From the NCBI GenBank assembly GCA_904397865.1, contig CAJFOS010000006.1:44455-108454 (forward strand): a stretch of DNA of 64,000 bases, written 5' to 3'. The notes below the pieces were generated by a model. It ran no database searches and was not told the origin of the DNA. It was given only the letters and a program-made list of their open reading frames with translations. A program made the translations under genes and the position numbers. The stretch is from Candidatus Allochristensenella caecavium. GTDB lineage: Bacteria; Bacillota; Clostridia; Christensenellales; QAND01. Of the stretch, positions 17,310 through 27,216 are shown in pieces. Positions within the stretch are counted from its first letter, which is position 1. Every line of letters begins with the position of its first letter.

Positions 17310-20006
17310 CTATGCGTTTTTCCCGCAACAATTTTTATACTTCTTTCCACTTCCACATGGGCATGGGTCATTTCGTCCAACTTGAGCGCCTTTTTTCACT
17401 GTGCCCTGTTTTCCTGCCCAGGACGCCTCCGCCTGTTCCATATTCGTCTGCGCTTCTTCCGCTACCTCTTTGCGCTGTGGCGCGGATTTGACATTGAGAT
17501 GGTATAGCATAAACAGCGTGCTTTCCTGAATGCTGTGCACCATGTTTTCAAACATCTCATAGCCTTCAAATTTATACTCGACCGCCGGGTCGCGCTGCCC
17601 ATACGCGCGCAGGCCCACTCCTTGACGCAGCTGGTCCATCTGGTCGATATGGTCCATCCAATGTTCATCCACGCAGCGCAGCAGTACCACGCGCTCGATT
17701 TCACGCATATCCGCACCCGCATCCACGGCTTTCTGTTCACGTACGGCATAGTAATCCCGCATGGCCTTGGTCACGCGTTCGATGATGTCTTTACGCGGAA
17801 TCCGCGTGCGGTCTTCCTCCTCGGTAAACAAGGCGATTTCCGGCGGCAGACAGACGCGGTGGATATATTGGTTCAGCCCTTCCGTATCCCACTCGCTGGG
17901 GTCCACATTTTCCTGGCAATATACGGAGACGGCATATTCGGCCAGCGTGCCAATCATCTCTTCGATGTTATCGTGCATATTCTCGCCCATCAGCACACTG
18001 CGACGCTGGGCATAGATAATCTCGCGCTGCTGATTCATCACGTCGTCGTATTGCAAAACGTGTTTACGGATATCAAAGTTGCGCGATTCAATGCGTTTTT
18101 GCGCCGTTTCAATCTGCTTGGAAAGCATGCCGATATCCATGGCCATCTCATCGCCCGGGTTCAGCTTTTCAATCAATCCCTGAATGCGTTCGCTGCCGAA
18201 CAGGCGCATCAGGTCATCTTCCAACGCTACATAGAATCGTGTGGAACCCGGGTCGCCCTGCCGGCCGGCACGGCCGCGCAGCTGGTTGTCAATCCGGCGG
18301 GATTCATGCCGTTCGGTACCGATGATGTGTAAGCCGCCCAGTTCCACAACTTTCTGGTGTTCTTCCTTACAGACGGCATCATGCTTTTCATACAAGCCCT
18401 GATATGTCCGTCGTGCGCTAAGGATTTCCGTATCCTCTGTCTCTGCATGGGAAACGGCGTCTTCAATCTGTTCGTCCGTGTAACCATCACGGCGCATATC
18501 CTGGCGCGCCAGATAATCCGGATTGCCACCCAGCAAAATATCCGTCCCACGACCCGCCATGTTGGTGGCAATCGTCACTGCGCCAAGCTTACCGGCCTGG
18601 GCGATGATTTCCGCTTCTTTCTGATGGTTCTTTGCGTTGAGCACTTCGTGTTTGATGCCGCGACGTTTGAGCATGGAACTGAGCAGTTCACTCTTTTCCA
18701 CCGACACCGTACCAACCAATATCGGCCGGCCTGTATCGTGCACTTCCGCAATCTCTTCAATGACCGCTTTGTATTTGCCCTGTTCCGTGGCGAACACCAT
18801 GTCGTTGTTATCCTTGCGGATGTTGGGTTTGTTGGTCGGGATTTCGACGACGTCCAAGCCATAGATGCCACGGAATTCTTCCTCTTCCGTTTTGGCCGTA
18901 CCAGTCATGCCCGCCAATTTTTCATACATGCGGAAATAGTTTTGGAATGTGATGGTCGCCAGGGTTTTGCTTTCGTTTTCAATCCGCACATTTTCCTTGG
19001 CTTCGATGGCCTGATGCAACCCTTCGCTGTAACGGCGGCCAATCATCAGGCGGCCGGTAAATTCATCAACGATGACCACCTGGCCGTCCTGCACGACATA
19101 GTCCACATCGCGCTTATACAGCGCATGTGCTTTGAGCGCCTGGTTGATATGATGGTTCAATTCCGTATTGTCGACATCGGACAGGTTTTCAATGTGGAAC
19201 GCCTTTTCCACCTTCTTCACGCCCGATTCGGTCAGCGTGGCCGAACGCATCTTCTCATCGACTTCGTAATCCTCTTCCGGGTTGAGTTTGGCCACCACAC
19301 GGTCTGCACGTGTGTACATCTCCGTCGATTTGTCGCCCTTGCCGGAAATGATAAGCGGCGTACGCGCTTCGTCAATCAAAATGGAGTCGACTTCGTCCAC
19401 GATAGCATAATGCAGCGGGCGCTGCACCATCTGTGCGGCATAAATGACCATATTATCGCGCAGATAATCAAACCCATATTCGTTGTTGGTGCCATAGGTG
19501 ATATCGGCCGCATAATTTTTCCGTCGTTCTGCGGCATCCATGTCGTGGACAATCAGCCCGACTTCCATACCCAAAAATCGGTAGATTTTTCCCATCCATT
19601 CGCTATCGCGCTTGGCCAGATAATCGTTGACGGTGACGATGTGCACGCCTTTACCCGTCAGCGCGTTCAGATAGGCAGGCAGCGTAGCCACTAACGTTTT
19701 TCCTTCACCTGTTTTCATTTCCGCGATGCGGCCTTGGTGCAAAACAACGCCGCCGACCAACTGTACACGGAAGTGGCGCATACCCGTGGTGCGCACGCTG
19801 GCCTCCCGGACGGCTGCAAATGCTTCGGGCAATAAATCATCCGTGGTTTCGCCATTTTGCAGGCGCTGACGAAATGTATCGGTCTTGGCGCGCAGCTGCT
19901 CATCGCTGAGCGCTTGGAACTGCGGTTCCAGCGCCTCTATCTGGTCCACAATTTTATTGACGGCCTTCAACGGGTCGCCTGTCAACATCTTCTTAAAAAA
20001 GGACAA
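17310..20006 (-). CDS. secA: Preprotein translocase ATPase SecA
   Basis: Motor that pushes unfolded secretory proteins through SecYEG. The 898 residues include the Walker A region [21 protein letters not shown], a long helical scaffold, and the C-terminal SEC-C zinc motif [14 protein letters not shown]. Translation starts at TTG (20006), 9 bases after AGGAGA. It lies between hpf and prfB, a conserved order. Nothing unusual in length or motifs. Confidence 0.97.
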   Translation of the reverse strand: MSFFKKMLTGDPLKAVNKIVDQIEALEPQFQALSDEQLRAKTDTFRQRLQNGETTDDLLPEAFAAVREASVRTTGMRHFRVQLVGGVVLHQGRIAEMKTGEGKTLVATLPAYLNALTGKGVHIVTVNDYLAKRDSEWMGKIYRFLGMEVGLIVHDMDAAERRKNYAADITYGTNNEYGFDYLRDNMVIYAAQMVQRPLHYAIVDEVDSILIDEARTPLIISGKGDKSTEMYTRADRVVAKLNPEEDYEVDEKMRSATLTESGVKKVEKAFHIENLSDVDNTELNHHINQALKAHALYKRDVDYVVQDGQVVIVDEFTGRLMIGRRYSEGLHQAIEAKENVRIENESKTLATITFQNYFRMYEKLAGMTGTAKTEEEEFRGIYGLDVVEIPTNKPNIRKDNNDMVFATEQGKYKAVIEEIAEVHDTGRPILVGTVSVEKSELLSSMLKRRGIKHEVLNAKNHQKEAEIIAQAGKLGAVTIATNMAGRGTDILLGGNPDYLARQDMRRDGYTDEQIEDAVSHAETEDTEILSARRTYQGLYEKHDAVCKEEHQKVVELGGLHIIGTERHESRRIDNQLRGRAGRQGDPGSTRFYVALEDDLMRLFGSERIQGLIEKLNPGDEMAMDIGMLSKQIETAQKRIESRNFDIRKHVLQYDDVMNQQREIIYAQRRSVLMGENMHDNIEEMIGTLAEYAVSVYCQENVDPSEWDTEGLNQYIHRVCLPPEIALFTEEEDRTRIPRKDIIERVTKAMRDYYAVREQKAVDAGADMREIERVVLLRCVDEHWMDHIDQMDQLRQGVGLRAYGQRDPAVEYKFEGYEMFENMVHSIQESTLFMLYHLNVKSAPQRKEVAEEAQTNMEQAEASWAGKQGTVKKGAQVGRNDPCPCGSGKKYKNCCGKNA

Positions 20007-20106
20007 TGCGGTTGCTCTCCTGTGTTCATTTTTGCCTTTTACAGGCTTCTAAGTATTGTATCATCATTCCAGGCCGAGGGCAATGCGGCGCGTGGGAAGA
20101 TTTGGT

Positions 20107-20138
20107 TAAAAAAAGGAGGTTGGGCAACCAACCTCCTC
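20107..20138 (-). terminator. Intrinsic terminator after hpf
   Basis: Minus-strand GGAGGTTGG/CCAACCTCC hairpin followed by seven T, between hpf and secA. Confidence 0.8.
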
Positions 20139-20147
20139 CAGCTTGTT

Positions 20148-20699
20148 TCATCCGATTTCCGGTTCAATCAAACCGATATTGCCATCGTTTCGTTTATAAA
20201 TAACGTTCACCTGACCATCTTCAGCATTGGAAAAGACAAAAAAGGCATGCCCGAGCATCTCCATCTGCATGATTGCCTCTTCAATGCCCATGGGCTTGAC
20301 GGCAAAGCGTTTGGTTCGCACCACCTGCGGCCAGGCTTCCTCCGCATCGGCCGGCGGCGCATCCGCCAAGAACTCTTCACGGAGCGGTTCATGTTTGAGG
20401 GCGCTTGCATGGATGCGCTTGTCCATGCGGGTGCGGTAACGGATAATCTGGCGTTCCAGCTTTTTGCAGGCGTTGTCCACCGAAGCATACATATCGCCGG
20501 TTGCTTCTTCGCTGCGCAGTACCACTGTACCAACCTGCACCGTCAATTCAGCTACCTGACGGCCCCGGAACATGGAAAGTACGACTTGTACGTTGGTGTC
20601 GTCATTCAAATATTTGTCCAGCTTTCCTACGCGTGTGTGCACCACGTCTTCCAGGTAAGCGGAAATCTCCATGCCCTTGCCGTTGATTGTTATCTTCAT
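20148..20699 (-). CDS. hpf: Ribosome hibernation promoting factor, long form
   Basis: Dimerises 70S ribosomes into inactive 100S particles in stationary phase. Residues 1-100 are the RaiA/YfiA fold (MKITINGKGMEISAYLEDVV), followed by a linker and the C-terminal dimerisation domain (VVRTKRFAVKPMGIEEAI, LGHAFFVFSNAEDGQVNVIY). Length 183 matches the long HPF of Firmicutes. The ATG at 20699 follows AAAGGAG; an earlier ATG at 20786 has no site. It is downstream of the zinc-ribbon gene and the putative raiA RNA. Confidence 0.95.
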   Translation of the reverse strand: MKITINGKGMEISAYLEDVVHTRVGKLDKYLNDDTNVQVVLSMFRGRQVAELTVQVGTVVLRSEEATGDMYASVDNACKKLERQIIRYRTRMDKRIHASALKHEPLREEFLADAPPADAEEAWPQVVRTKRFAVKPMGIEEAIMQMEMLGHAFFVFSNAEDGQVNVIYKRNDGNIGLIEPEIG

Positions 20700-20848
20700 T
20701 GCGTCCACTCCTTTCGATGTATCCATTGCAAACGGGCTATCCCGTTTCTTGTTTATATTATACCATGAAAATTTCCCACCTAACACGTCAAAAGCGGAGC
20801 AAAATGCGTTGTTTTTCTGTCATAAAAGCGGCGCCGCCGGCCACAAAG

Positions 20849-20880
20849 AAAAAAGAGGCTGTAAAACAGCCCCTTCTTTT
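20849..20880 (-). terminator. Intrinsic terminator after the zinc-ribbon gene
   Basis: Minus-strand GGGGCTGT/ACAGCCTC stem followed by six T. Confidence 0.75.
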
Positions 20881-20889
20881 ATCTGGGAT

Positions 20890-21162
20890 TTATCGATTGC
20901 GCATCTGCGCGAAACATTCACTGCAATAAATCGGTTTGTCGTTTTTCGGGATAAAAGGAACTTCCGTTTCGGCCCCACAGTTTGCACACACCGTCCGGTA
21001 GCTCACTTTTTCGCGGCGGCTCTGCTTTTTGGCATTGCGGCAATCACGGCAGCGCACCGGGTCGTTAAGAAAACCCTTTTCCGCAAAGAATTCCTGTTCA
21101 CCGGCGGTGAATACGAATTCGGCCCCACAGTCACGGCATACGAGCGTTTTGTCCTGGTACAT
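20890..21162 (-). CDS. Zinc-ribbon protein (zf-trcl type)
   Basis: 90 residues with four CxxC pairs: CRDC, CRDC, CANC and CSEC. The first half (DKTLVCRDCGAEFVFTAGEQ) is the zf-trcl zinc-ribbon signature; the second half adds another four-cysteine knuckle. Predicted to bind two zinc ions; the molecular role of the family is unknown. ATG follows GAGGGA. It lies directly downstream of the structured RNA and upstream of hpf, a position common for such genes in Clostridia. Confidence 0.85.
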   Translation of the reverse strand: MYQDKTLVCRDCGAEFVFTAGEQEFFAEKGFLNDPVRCRDCRNAKKQSRREKVSYRTVCANCGAETEVPFIPKNDKPIYCSECFAQMRNR

Positions 21163-21199
21163 TTGTTTTCCCTCGCTTTGTTTGTTTGTTGGACACTAC

Positions 21200-21483
21200 A
21201 TGTTCGGCTGACCTGGTCTTTGCCCCCACACTCGCCGGCTGGAAGGTTCGCTCCTAAGGTTTATACCTCCCCACTACTACCTCTCTCAGGAATCACTTGT
21301 CTTGCCGGAGAAAGGTCATGCAACTGTCCTTTACACCCATCCAAAGCAACTGGTTTCTGGCCGGGCTTACATCTAAGCCGCACCATGCTCGCCGCTTATT
21401 TTAAGCGGTTTATGTGGATCGTTTCGCCTGCGACTGGCATCGATTTGCAACCACAGACCCGATCATGGAATGTCCATTCCCTA
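21200..21483 (-). ncRNA. Structured noncoding RNA, probably raiA motif
   Basis: About 280 bases without a supported reading frame carry many short stems: GGAAT/ATTCC at the 5' end, CCGCTT/AAGCGG (21394-21410), GGCTTA/TAAGCC (21364-21379), plus G-rich conserved-looking single strands. A promoter immediately upstream sets the 5' end near 21483. The raiA motif RNA of Firmicutes is known to lie near raiA/hpf and comFC genes, exactly this setting, and in Clostridium acetobutylicum its loss impairs sporulation. I assign it from position and structure; I could not test the covariance model. Confidence 0.6.
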
Positions 21484-21489
21484 ATCCGA

Positions 21490-21518
21490 ATTGTAGCGGA
21501 TTTGTTAACAAAAAGCAA
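21490..21518 (-). promoter_or_regulatory. Sigma-A type promoter of the putative raiA RNA
   Basis: TTGCTT (21513-21518), 17 bases, TACAAT (21490-21495) on the minus strand, placed between comF and the RNA. Confidence 0.65.
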
Positions 21519-21563
21519 TCACTTTTTCATAATCTTAATCAAATAAAAACAATTCTCTGCATT

Positions 21564-22223
21564 TTATGACGCATCCGCCGATGGTTCACACACCCTGGCT
21601 GCAGCCACGCCCCGCACGACCGCTTTCTTATCGCGCAGCTCCTGTACACACGCGGCAAACGTCGCGCCCGTAGTGAACACGTCATCAACCAAAATCAGCG
21701 TTTTCCCCGCCACGCATGCATCCGCTTGGAACGCGCCTTTGACGTTTTCCCTGCGTTCCGCTGCGCTCAGGCCAATTTGATGGCGTGTATCACGGACACG
21801 TTGAAGCGCTGTGTGCCATACGGGAATACTTAATTCCTGGGAAATAGCCTGACAAAGCAATTCGCTTTGGTTAAATCCCCGGTCCCGATACCGGGTTGGA
21901 TGAAGCGGCACCGGGATTAATCCGTCTGCTTCTACATCCCGCAAACACTCCGCCATTAAACGGCCTAATGGCTCTGCCAGATAACGGCGCCCCTCAAATT
22001 TGAGCGCGTGAATCATTCGTTTTGCCTGTTCTTCATAACGCAGTGGCGCTGGGCATATAACCCCTTCCCGCACAGCAGGCGTGTCGTTCCACGGCAGCTG
22101 ATTGAGGCAATCCTCGCATAGTCCACAGGGCCGCAATCCGCGTTCTGCGCCACACCAGGCACAACAAATATCCCGCGGGAACAGCAGTCGTTCGACCCCG
22201 CGGACCCAATCCTGCCCCTTCAT
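21564..22223 (-). CDS. comF: ComF-family phosphoribosyltransferase-like protein
   Basis: About 219 residues: an N-terminal zinc-finger-like region (CAWCGAERGLRPCGLCEDC) and a PRTase domain with the PRPP loop LILVDDVFTTGATF. ComF acts with the ComFA helicase in DNA uptake in competent cells, but many non-competent species also keep it. The ATG at 22223 overlaps the recD2 stop as ATGA, so it is translationally coupled to recD2; the longer frame to 22328 would lie inside recD2. No comFA is next to it. Confidence 0.88.
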   Translation of the reverse strand: MKGQDWVRGVERLLFPRDICCAWCGAERGLRPCGLCEDCLNQLPWNDTPAVREGVICPAPLRYEEQAKRMIHALKFEGRRYLAEPLGRLMAECLRDVEADGLIPVPLHPTRYRDRGFNQSELLCQAISQELSIPVWHTALQRVRDTRHQIGLSAAERRENVKGAFQADACVAGKTLILVDDVFTTGATFAACVQELRDKKAVVRGVAAARVCEPSADAS

Positions 22224-24412
22224 CGGGCAAACAGCGCAGTGAGCGCCTGCTGCATGCCGCTGTAACGCGCTTTGGTTTGATTGTTGTGTATCATCTGCTG
22301 CAGCGCGCCGCGGCGGCCGATAATCCACAGCCGTTCTTTGGCGCGCGTGACCGCTGTATATAACAGATTGCGCGTATAAAGCATCGGCGGACCGCCGGAA
22401 AGTACAATCACGACTTCGTCAAATTCACTGCCCTGTGATTTGTGGATACTGATTGCATAGGCCAGTTCCAAAGCATCTGTCTGCAAGAAATCGTACCGTA
22501 CAACATGGTCATCGTCAAACAAAACGGTCATCTCCCGCGCAGAAGGGTCTATCTTGCGAATTATCCCCATCTCGCCATTGAATACGCCGAGTCCTTTTTC
22601 CTGGTGCAGACCTGTATCGCATGTCCATTCCATGCGGTAATCGTTACGAATCTGCATCACCTGGTCCCCTTCTCGGAATTTACGCACCGGATGTGCCAGT
22701 TCCTGCTTGTCACGGGCAGACGGATTGAGTAAGTCCTGCAAGCGTTCGTTCAACCCGGCCACGCCCAAGTCGCCCTTGCGCATCGGGGTGAGCACCTGTA
22801 CGTTGGGCCGATGGCAGACGGCCTGCACCTGCTGCCATACCTGAATCGGCGTATCGCATTCCACAACGCTGAACCGTTCGCCATCCGGCTGAGGCATCTG
22901 TCCGTGATTGATACGGTGTGCGTTCAGGGGGATGGCGCTGCCCGCGTCCTGCCGGTAAATGGTATCCAGTTCAATGACTGGAATGGCCTGACAGCCAATA
23001 ATATCTCGCAGCACGTTCCCCGGTCCCACCGAAGGGAGCTGGTCTGCATCGCCAATCAGCACAACCCGCGTCCCCGGTTTGATGGCACGCAACAGCCGCA
23101 TCATCAAAAACACGTCCACCATGGACATTTCATCCACAATCACCGCACCCGCATCGAGCGGATGTTCTTCATTGCGGCCATAAACCTCCTGTTCGTCTTC
23201 ACTCCGGCCATATTCCAGCAGGCGGTGAATGGTGCTTGCCGGGCGGCCGGTTGCCTCTGTCATCCGTTTAGCGGCACGGCCTGTCGGCGCACACAACGCC
23301 ACCTCTACGCCTGCCTGGTCAAAAATCGACAAAAGGAACTGTACAATCGTCGTTTTTCCCGTGCCCGGACCGCCGGTAATCACATGCAAAGGGCCTTGTG
23401 CGGCCGCCAACACAGCACGGCGCTGACGGTCTGCCAGCTGTAATCCACTTTCCCGTTCATGGTTATGCACCGCCTGTTGCGTGTCCACGCGCAAAGGTGC
23501 GGGGGCTTTGCTGCATAACTGGTGCAGACGCAGCGCACACTCCTGTTCGCTGTGAAAATAGACGCCGAGATAGACCGGCTCCTGTTCACCGGAGCCGAGA
23601 ACAAGTTCTCCTGTCTGCACCATGCGCGCTGCCGCACGTTTGACGGCTTCGGCATCCGTCCCCAGTTGTTTGGCAGTAAAATCCACCAAAATCTGCGCAG
23701 GCAGATAGGTATGCCCCTCGCCCGCCGCGCGCTGCAGGCTATACCGCAAGCCAGCGGCCAGGCGGAATGGCGCATCCGGTTCGATGCCCATACTCTGTGC
23801 GATGGCGTCGGCAGTTTTAAAGCCAATGCCAAATATATCTTCTGCCAAGCGATAGGGATTCTCGCGCACCATGGCAACGCCGTCCGCACCATATTCCTTT
23901 GCAATGCGGATAGCCTGCCCCACAGTCACCCCATATTCGCTCAGCCCCGAAACGACCTCGCGCAGCTCCATATTCTCCACATAGGACGCGCCAATCTTTT
24001 CGGCCGTAATGAGGCCAATCCCCGGCACTTCTTTGAGCCGGTAAGGGGCATATTGGAGAATATCGGCCGTCTGGTCACCAAACTTCTGCACGATTGCATG
24101 TGCGTTTACCGGCCCGCACCCCCGAATCAGTCCACTGGCCAGAAAACGTTCCATCTGTTCCGCCGTCTGCGGCATCTGTACGCGGCAGGAGGTAATCTGC
24201 AGCTGTTTGCCATAATCGCGATGGGTCGTCCAGGTTCCTTCCACCTCTACCCGTTCACCTTCGCCCAGCCGCGGCGCCGGACCGACGGCGGTGAATGCCA
24301 TTTCGTCATTTTCCAGTTCCATGACCGTATAGCCGTTCATTTCATTGCGAAAAATGATGCCGATGACCTCCGCTTTTAAGCGGACAGGCCCTTGTGCGTC
24401 TATGGATTGCAT
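22220..24412 (-). CDS. recD2: RecD2-type ATP-dependent DNA helicase
   Basis: 5'-3' SF1B helicase involved in DNA repair, acting without RecBC. The 730 residues begin with the RecD2-specific OB and helix-hairpin-helix region (VPGIGLITAEKIG and IFGIGFKTADAIA), then the helicase core: Walker A TGGPGTGKTT, Walker B VIVDEMSM, LIGDADQLPSVGPG, and the terminal AISIHKSQGSEFDEVV. ATG has an AAAGGAG site. An extended -10 (TGCTATAAT, hexamer 24445-24450) lies upstream. It is co-transcribed with comF. Confidence 0.95.
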   Translation of the reverse strand: MQSIDAQGPVRLKAEVIGIIFRNEMNGYTVMELENDEMAFTAVGPAPRLGEGERVEVEGTWTTHRDYGKQLQITSCRVQMPQTAEQMERFLASGLIRGCGPVNAHAIVQKFGDQTADILQYAPYRLKEVPGIGLITAEKIGASYVENMELREVVSGLSEYGVTVGQAIRIAKEYGADGVAMVRENPYRLAEDIFGIGFKTADAIAQSMGIEPDAPFRLAAGLRYSLQRAAGEGHTYLPAQILVDFTAKQLGTDAEAVKRAAARMVQTGELVLGSGEQEPVYLGVYFHSEQECALRLHQLCSKAPAPLRVDTQQAVHNHERESGLQLADRQRRAVLAAAQGPLHVITGGPGTGKTTIVQFLLSIFDQAGVEVALCAPTGRAAKRMTEATGRPASTIHRLLEYGRSEDEQEVYGRNEEHPLDAGAVIVDEMSMVDVFLMMRLLRAIKPGTRVVLIGDADQLPSVGPGNVLRDIIGCQAIPVIELDTIYRQDAGSAIPLNAHRINHGQMPQPDGERFSVVECDTPIQVWQQVQAVCHRPNVQVLTPMRKGDLGVAGLNERLQDLLNPSARDKQELAHPVRKFREGDQVMQIRNDYRMEWTCDTGLHQEKGLGVFNGEMGIIRKIDPSAREMTVLFDDDHVVRYDFLQTDALELAYAISIHKSQGSEFDEVVIVLSGGPPMLYTRNLLYTAVTRAKERLWIIGRRGALQQMIHNNQTKARYSGMQQALTALFAR

Positions 24413-24553
24413 CGGCCCGCTCCTTTCTGCCTTGATATATGGGAATTATAGCATACTTTGCTCGCGCTTCGTATCCTGTGGCAGACATTGAGGGATTCCC
24501 TCTGTTTTTTCCGCGCAGGCGATGGTATAATCGGGCGGAAAGGCGGTGACGAA

Positions 24554-25306
24554 ATGAAACAAACCTTAGGCTGTATACGCAAAGCGGACACTGATTTCGC
24601 TTTGATTGAGCCGGGCGACCGTGTTGCCGTCGGTCTTTCCGGAGGGAAGGACAGTCTGCTTCTGCTGGAAGCACTGCGGTTGTATCGTCTGTTCTCACAC
24701 AAGGATTATTCGCTCTGTGCGATTACGGTGGACCCAGGCTATCAGTTTGACCCAACGCCGCTGGCGCATTATTGTGCACAGGCAGGCATTCCGTTTCATT
24801 TTCGGCCCGGCGCCGTTGTACAGACCGCCAATGAACGCACCAAATCCGGCAAAAGCCCTTGTCCGCTGTGCGCCAAAATGCGTCGCGGGGTGCTCAATAG
24901 CGCGGCGGCAGAACTTGGATGCAATAAGGTGGCGCTCGGCCATCACCGGGATGACGCCCTGGAAACGTTTTTACTCAGCATGTTTTATGAAGGGCGCCTG
25001 AATACACTCGCCCCCAAAAGTTATATGGAACGGGCGCGTGTGACGGTCATCCGTCCGCTTCTATATCTGGAAGAACGACACATCCGTGGCGCGGTACGTA
25101 CGCTGGGGCTGCCGGTGCAACCTCCCATCTGCCCATTTGACGGGCATACCCAGCGGCAGGCTATGAAGAATTTCCTCGCCGACTTGCGCAACACCTTCCC
25201 GCGGGCGGACGAAATGATGTTCTTTGCTCTGCACAACACGGACGGTTATCATTTATGGGACCGTTATAAACAACATGCCGGAAAAGAGGAACCTTTATGC
25301 AAATAA
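24554..25306 (+). CDS. TtcA-family tRNA sulfurtransferase (PP-loop ATPase)
   Basis: Probable tRNA thiolation enzyme of the TtcA/TilS family. The PP-loop GLSGGKDSLLLL is at about residue 30, the CxxC PCPLC at about 100, and the conserved GHHRDDALETFL after it; 250 residues fit TtcA-type proteins. Target base (C32 thiolation in TtcA) is inferred. ATG follows AAAGGCGG. An extended -10, TGGTATAAT (hexamer 24526-24531), lies just upstream. It overlaps the next gene by 10 bases. Confidence 0.85.
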   Translation: MKQTLGCIRKADTDFALIEPGDRVAVGLSGGKDSLLLLEALRLYRLFSHKDYSLCAITVDPGYQFDPTPLAHYCAQAGIPFHFRPGAVVQTANERTKSGKSPCPLCAKMRRGVLNSAAAELGCNKVALGHHRDDALETFLLSMFYEGRLNTLAPKSYMERARVTVIRPLLYLEERHIRGAVRTLGLPVQPPICPFDGHTQRQAMKNFLADLRNTFPRADEMMFFALHNTDGYHLWDRYKQHAGKEEPLCK

Positions 25307-25887
25307 ACAAACGACCCGCTTGGATATACGGCATCTCCATGGCGGTTTATATTGCCACGTTTATCATTCGCTTTACAACGGACCATCCTGTTTCTTGGAT
25401 GTACTTTCTCATCGCGCTTGCGTTACAGACAGCCTGCTTTTTGTTTTTGCAAAACGCTCCTTTTCTTGTATTCATTGGGGCATCTGGGTTTGTGACCTGC
25501 ACGCTGTATTTTGGGTCCATGTTGAATTTCTACCGTGTTTTTAGCTGGTATGACCTTTTTTTACACGGTACCAGCGGCTTTCTTCTTTTCTTTGCCGCGC
25601 ACTTTTTTTATCGGTTTCTTCTTCGTCGGCACCCGGCCCCAAACGTACCGCTTACCCTTCCCATTTATTTTGACCTGTTTGTCGCCACCACCTGCGCGGG
25701 GCTGTGGGAAATCTATGAATTCAGCGCCGACTATCTACTGGGGCAGCACATGCAAGGCCCGATGACTGATTCCATGACTGATATGATAGCCGGCACCATC
25801 GGCGCCATTGCAGCAGCCGTGCTGGTTTATCGTCGTTTCAAACGAATACCGCCCGACCCAGATACACGCAAAATTTTTACACTTTGA
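25297..25887 (+). CDS. DUF2238 / YjdF-like membrane protein
   Basis: 196 residues with about five hydrophobic segments. Family marks are WYDLFLHGTSGFLLFF and the later LWEIYEFSADYLLG followed by a methionine-rich DSMTDM loop before the last membrane helix. Function unknown. It overlaps the PP-loop gene and is followed by a bidirectional terminator, so the two form a short operon. Confidence 0.8.
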   Translation: MQINKRPAWIYGISMAVYIATFIIRFTTDHPVSWMYFLIALALQTACFLFLQNAPFLVFIGASGFVTCTLYFGSMLNFYRVFSWYDLFLHGTSGFLLFFAAHFFYRFLLRRHPAPNVPLTLPIYFDLFVATTCAGLWEIYEFSADYLLGQHMQGPMTDSMTDMIAGTIGAIAAAVLVYRRFKRIPPDPDTRKIFTL

Positions 25888-26009
25888 GTTTTGACAGTAA
25901 CGAGCCACGCGTTTGGCTTGCAGACGTAGCAGCTCGTCGGTGTTCCGTTTAAAAGGCCCCTTTTCAGCGAATTGTGTCTGCTGAAAAACGCGCCTTTGCC
26001 GTATCAAAC

Positions 26010-26039
26010 AAAAAAGCGCTGCATATGCAGCGCTTTTTA
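26010..26039. terminator. Bidirectional terminator
   Basis: AAAAAAGCGCTGCA and TGCAGCGCTTTTT form a near-perfect palindrome between the convergent DUF2238 and LCP genes. Confidence 0.85.
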
Positions 26040-26047
26040 TATCTGTC

Positions 26048-27112
26048 TTATTGCGGCGTCGCCGTAGGCCGGGCCACATTCGGGTCTTTGGTATAGAACG
26101 CATCAAGGACTGTCTCGTTTAGTTTTTCTTCATCCAGCACCACGACACTACGTCCATCCTTCATCGCGCCTTTGCCCGTCAACTGCGTTATCTGAATATC
26201 ATCCAACGATACGCGGGAAAGCAATTTGGCATAAGCGACGATTTCATCCGTATTTAGGTTGGTAAACGCATACTGGTTGACCTTGCTGTATACGCCGGGC
26301 ACCGACGTTACTTCCATGCTCTTTATTTTCTTTGCCAGGCCCAGCAGGTACGTCATTTGCCGTTTGCCGCGCGAAGTATCCGAGCCGTCAAGTCCATTGG
26401 TTTTGCGTTCTACGCAGTATGTCAACGCCTTGGACGCGTTGAGCGTTACCGTTTGCCCTTTTTTCCCAATGCCGGGGAAATTCTGTTCCAGCGTCACGTC
26501 CACGCCGCCAACTGCCGTTGTCAGCGGGCCAATGCCGTCCATATTAATACCGCCGTATTTTGTCAATTCAATATCATACTTGCCATCGCAGGAAAGCAGG
26601 CGGCCTACGCAATACATCACGTTTTCCGCACCCATTTCATCATCCTGGTTGCCGCATCCATAGGGGAATGCCGCGTTGAGTTTATTCATCACATTGTCCT
26701 TGACCGAACCATCCTTATTCAGCCAGCGGATTTCTGCATAGGTATCGCGCGGACATAGAATCATCTTCACCTGGTTGGTCTTGATATCGATGGCCACAAC
26801 CGTCATCAGGTCGCTGCGTGCCCCCAGTCCTTCGCGGTCGCTACGGTCGGATGCGTCCGTACCAATGAGCATCAGCGTTACGATATTCTGATTCCGATAA
26901 TACGTTTCCCCGTTATACTGTACCTCTTCCAATGGCACATCGTTGGTCGGGTCTTCGTCATTATTGCCAAACTGCAATAGGATATCCGGATTGATTTCCT
27001 TCAACCGTGCATAAGCACGATAGGTGACAAAACCGCCGGCCAGGACCAGCACGCCCAACACGCCGGCCAGGATTTTTATCATCTTCTTCCGGTTGATTCT
27101 TACTCGGCTCAC
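26048..27112 (-). CDS. LytR-CpsA-Psr (LCP) family protein
   Basis: Membrane-anchored enzyme that attaches anionic polymers to peptidoglycan. Short basic N-terminus, one membrane segment (IKILAGVLGVLVLAGGFVTY), then the extracellular LCP domain with LMLIGTDASD, RSDLMTVVAIDIKT, LCPRDTYAEI and DGIGPLTTAVGGVDV. GGAGGG precedes a GTG at 27112 by 6 bases (354 residues); the longer frame from 27202 has no ribosome site. It follows mbl, in keeping with a cell-envelope role. Confidence 0.92.
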   Translation of the reverse strand: MSRVRINRKKMIKILAGVLGVLVLAGGFVTYRAYARLKEINPDILLQFGNNDEDPTNDVPLEEVQYNGETYYRNQNIVTLMLIGTDASDRSDREGLGARSDLMTVVAIDIKTNQVKMILCPRDTYAEIRWLNKDGSVKDNVMNKLNAAFPYGCGNQDDEMGAENVMYCVGRLLSCDGKYDIELTKYGGINMDGIGPLTTAVGGVDVTLEQNFPGIGKKGQTVTLNASKALTYCVERKTNGLDGSDTSRGKRQMTYLLGLAKKIKSMEVTSVPGVYSKVNQYAFTNLNTDEIVAYAKLLSRVSLDDIQITQLTGKGAMKDGRSVVVLDEEKLNETVLDAFYTKDPNVARPTATPQ

Positions 27113-27138
27113 TCTATTCCCTCCAAAGAAAAGCGCTA

Positions 27139-27191
27139 AGCCCTTCGTACCTTGTCGTTCGCTGTCGAACGGCCAATGTGCGAAGGGCTCC
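27139..27191. repeat. Long inverted repeat between mbl and the LCP gene
   Basis: AGCCCTTCG and CGAAGGGCT form outer arms, and CGTTCG/CGAACG inner arms, of a hairpin about 53 bases long. It lacks a clean T run. It also contains TGTCGAA (27165-27171), an exact match to the Spo0A box consensus. It may be a weak terminator, an mRNA stabiliser or a regulatory site. Confidence 0.5.
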
Positions 27192-27216
27192 AATCTCCAC
27201 ACAACGCGATTGGATT

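Noticed and set aside
18357..19694. A 445-residue plus-strand frame opposite secA
   Set aside because: Antisense shadow of an intact SecA; composition is rich in His and Phe, as expected from the complement.
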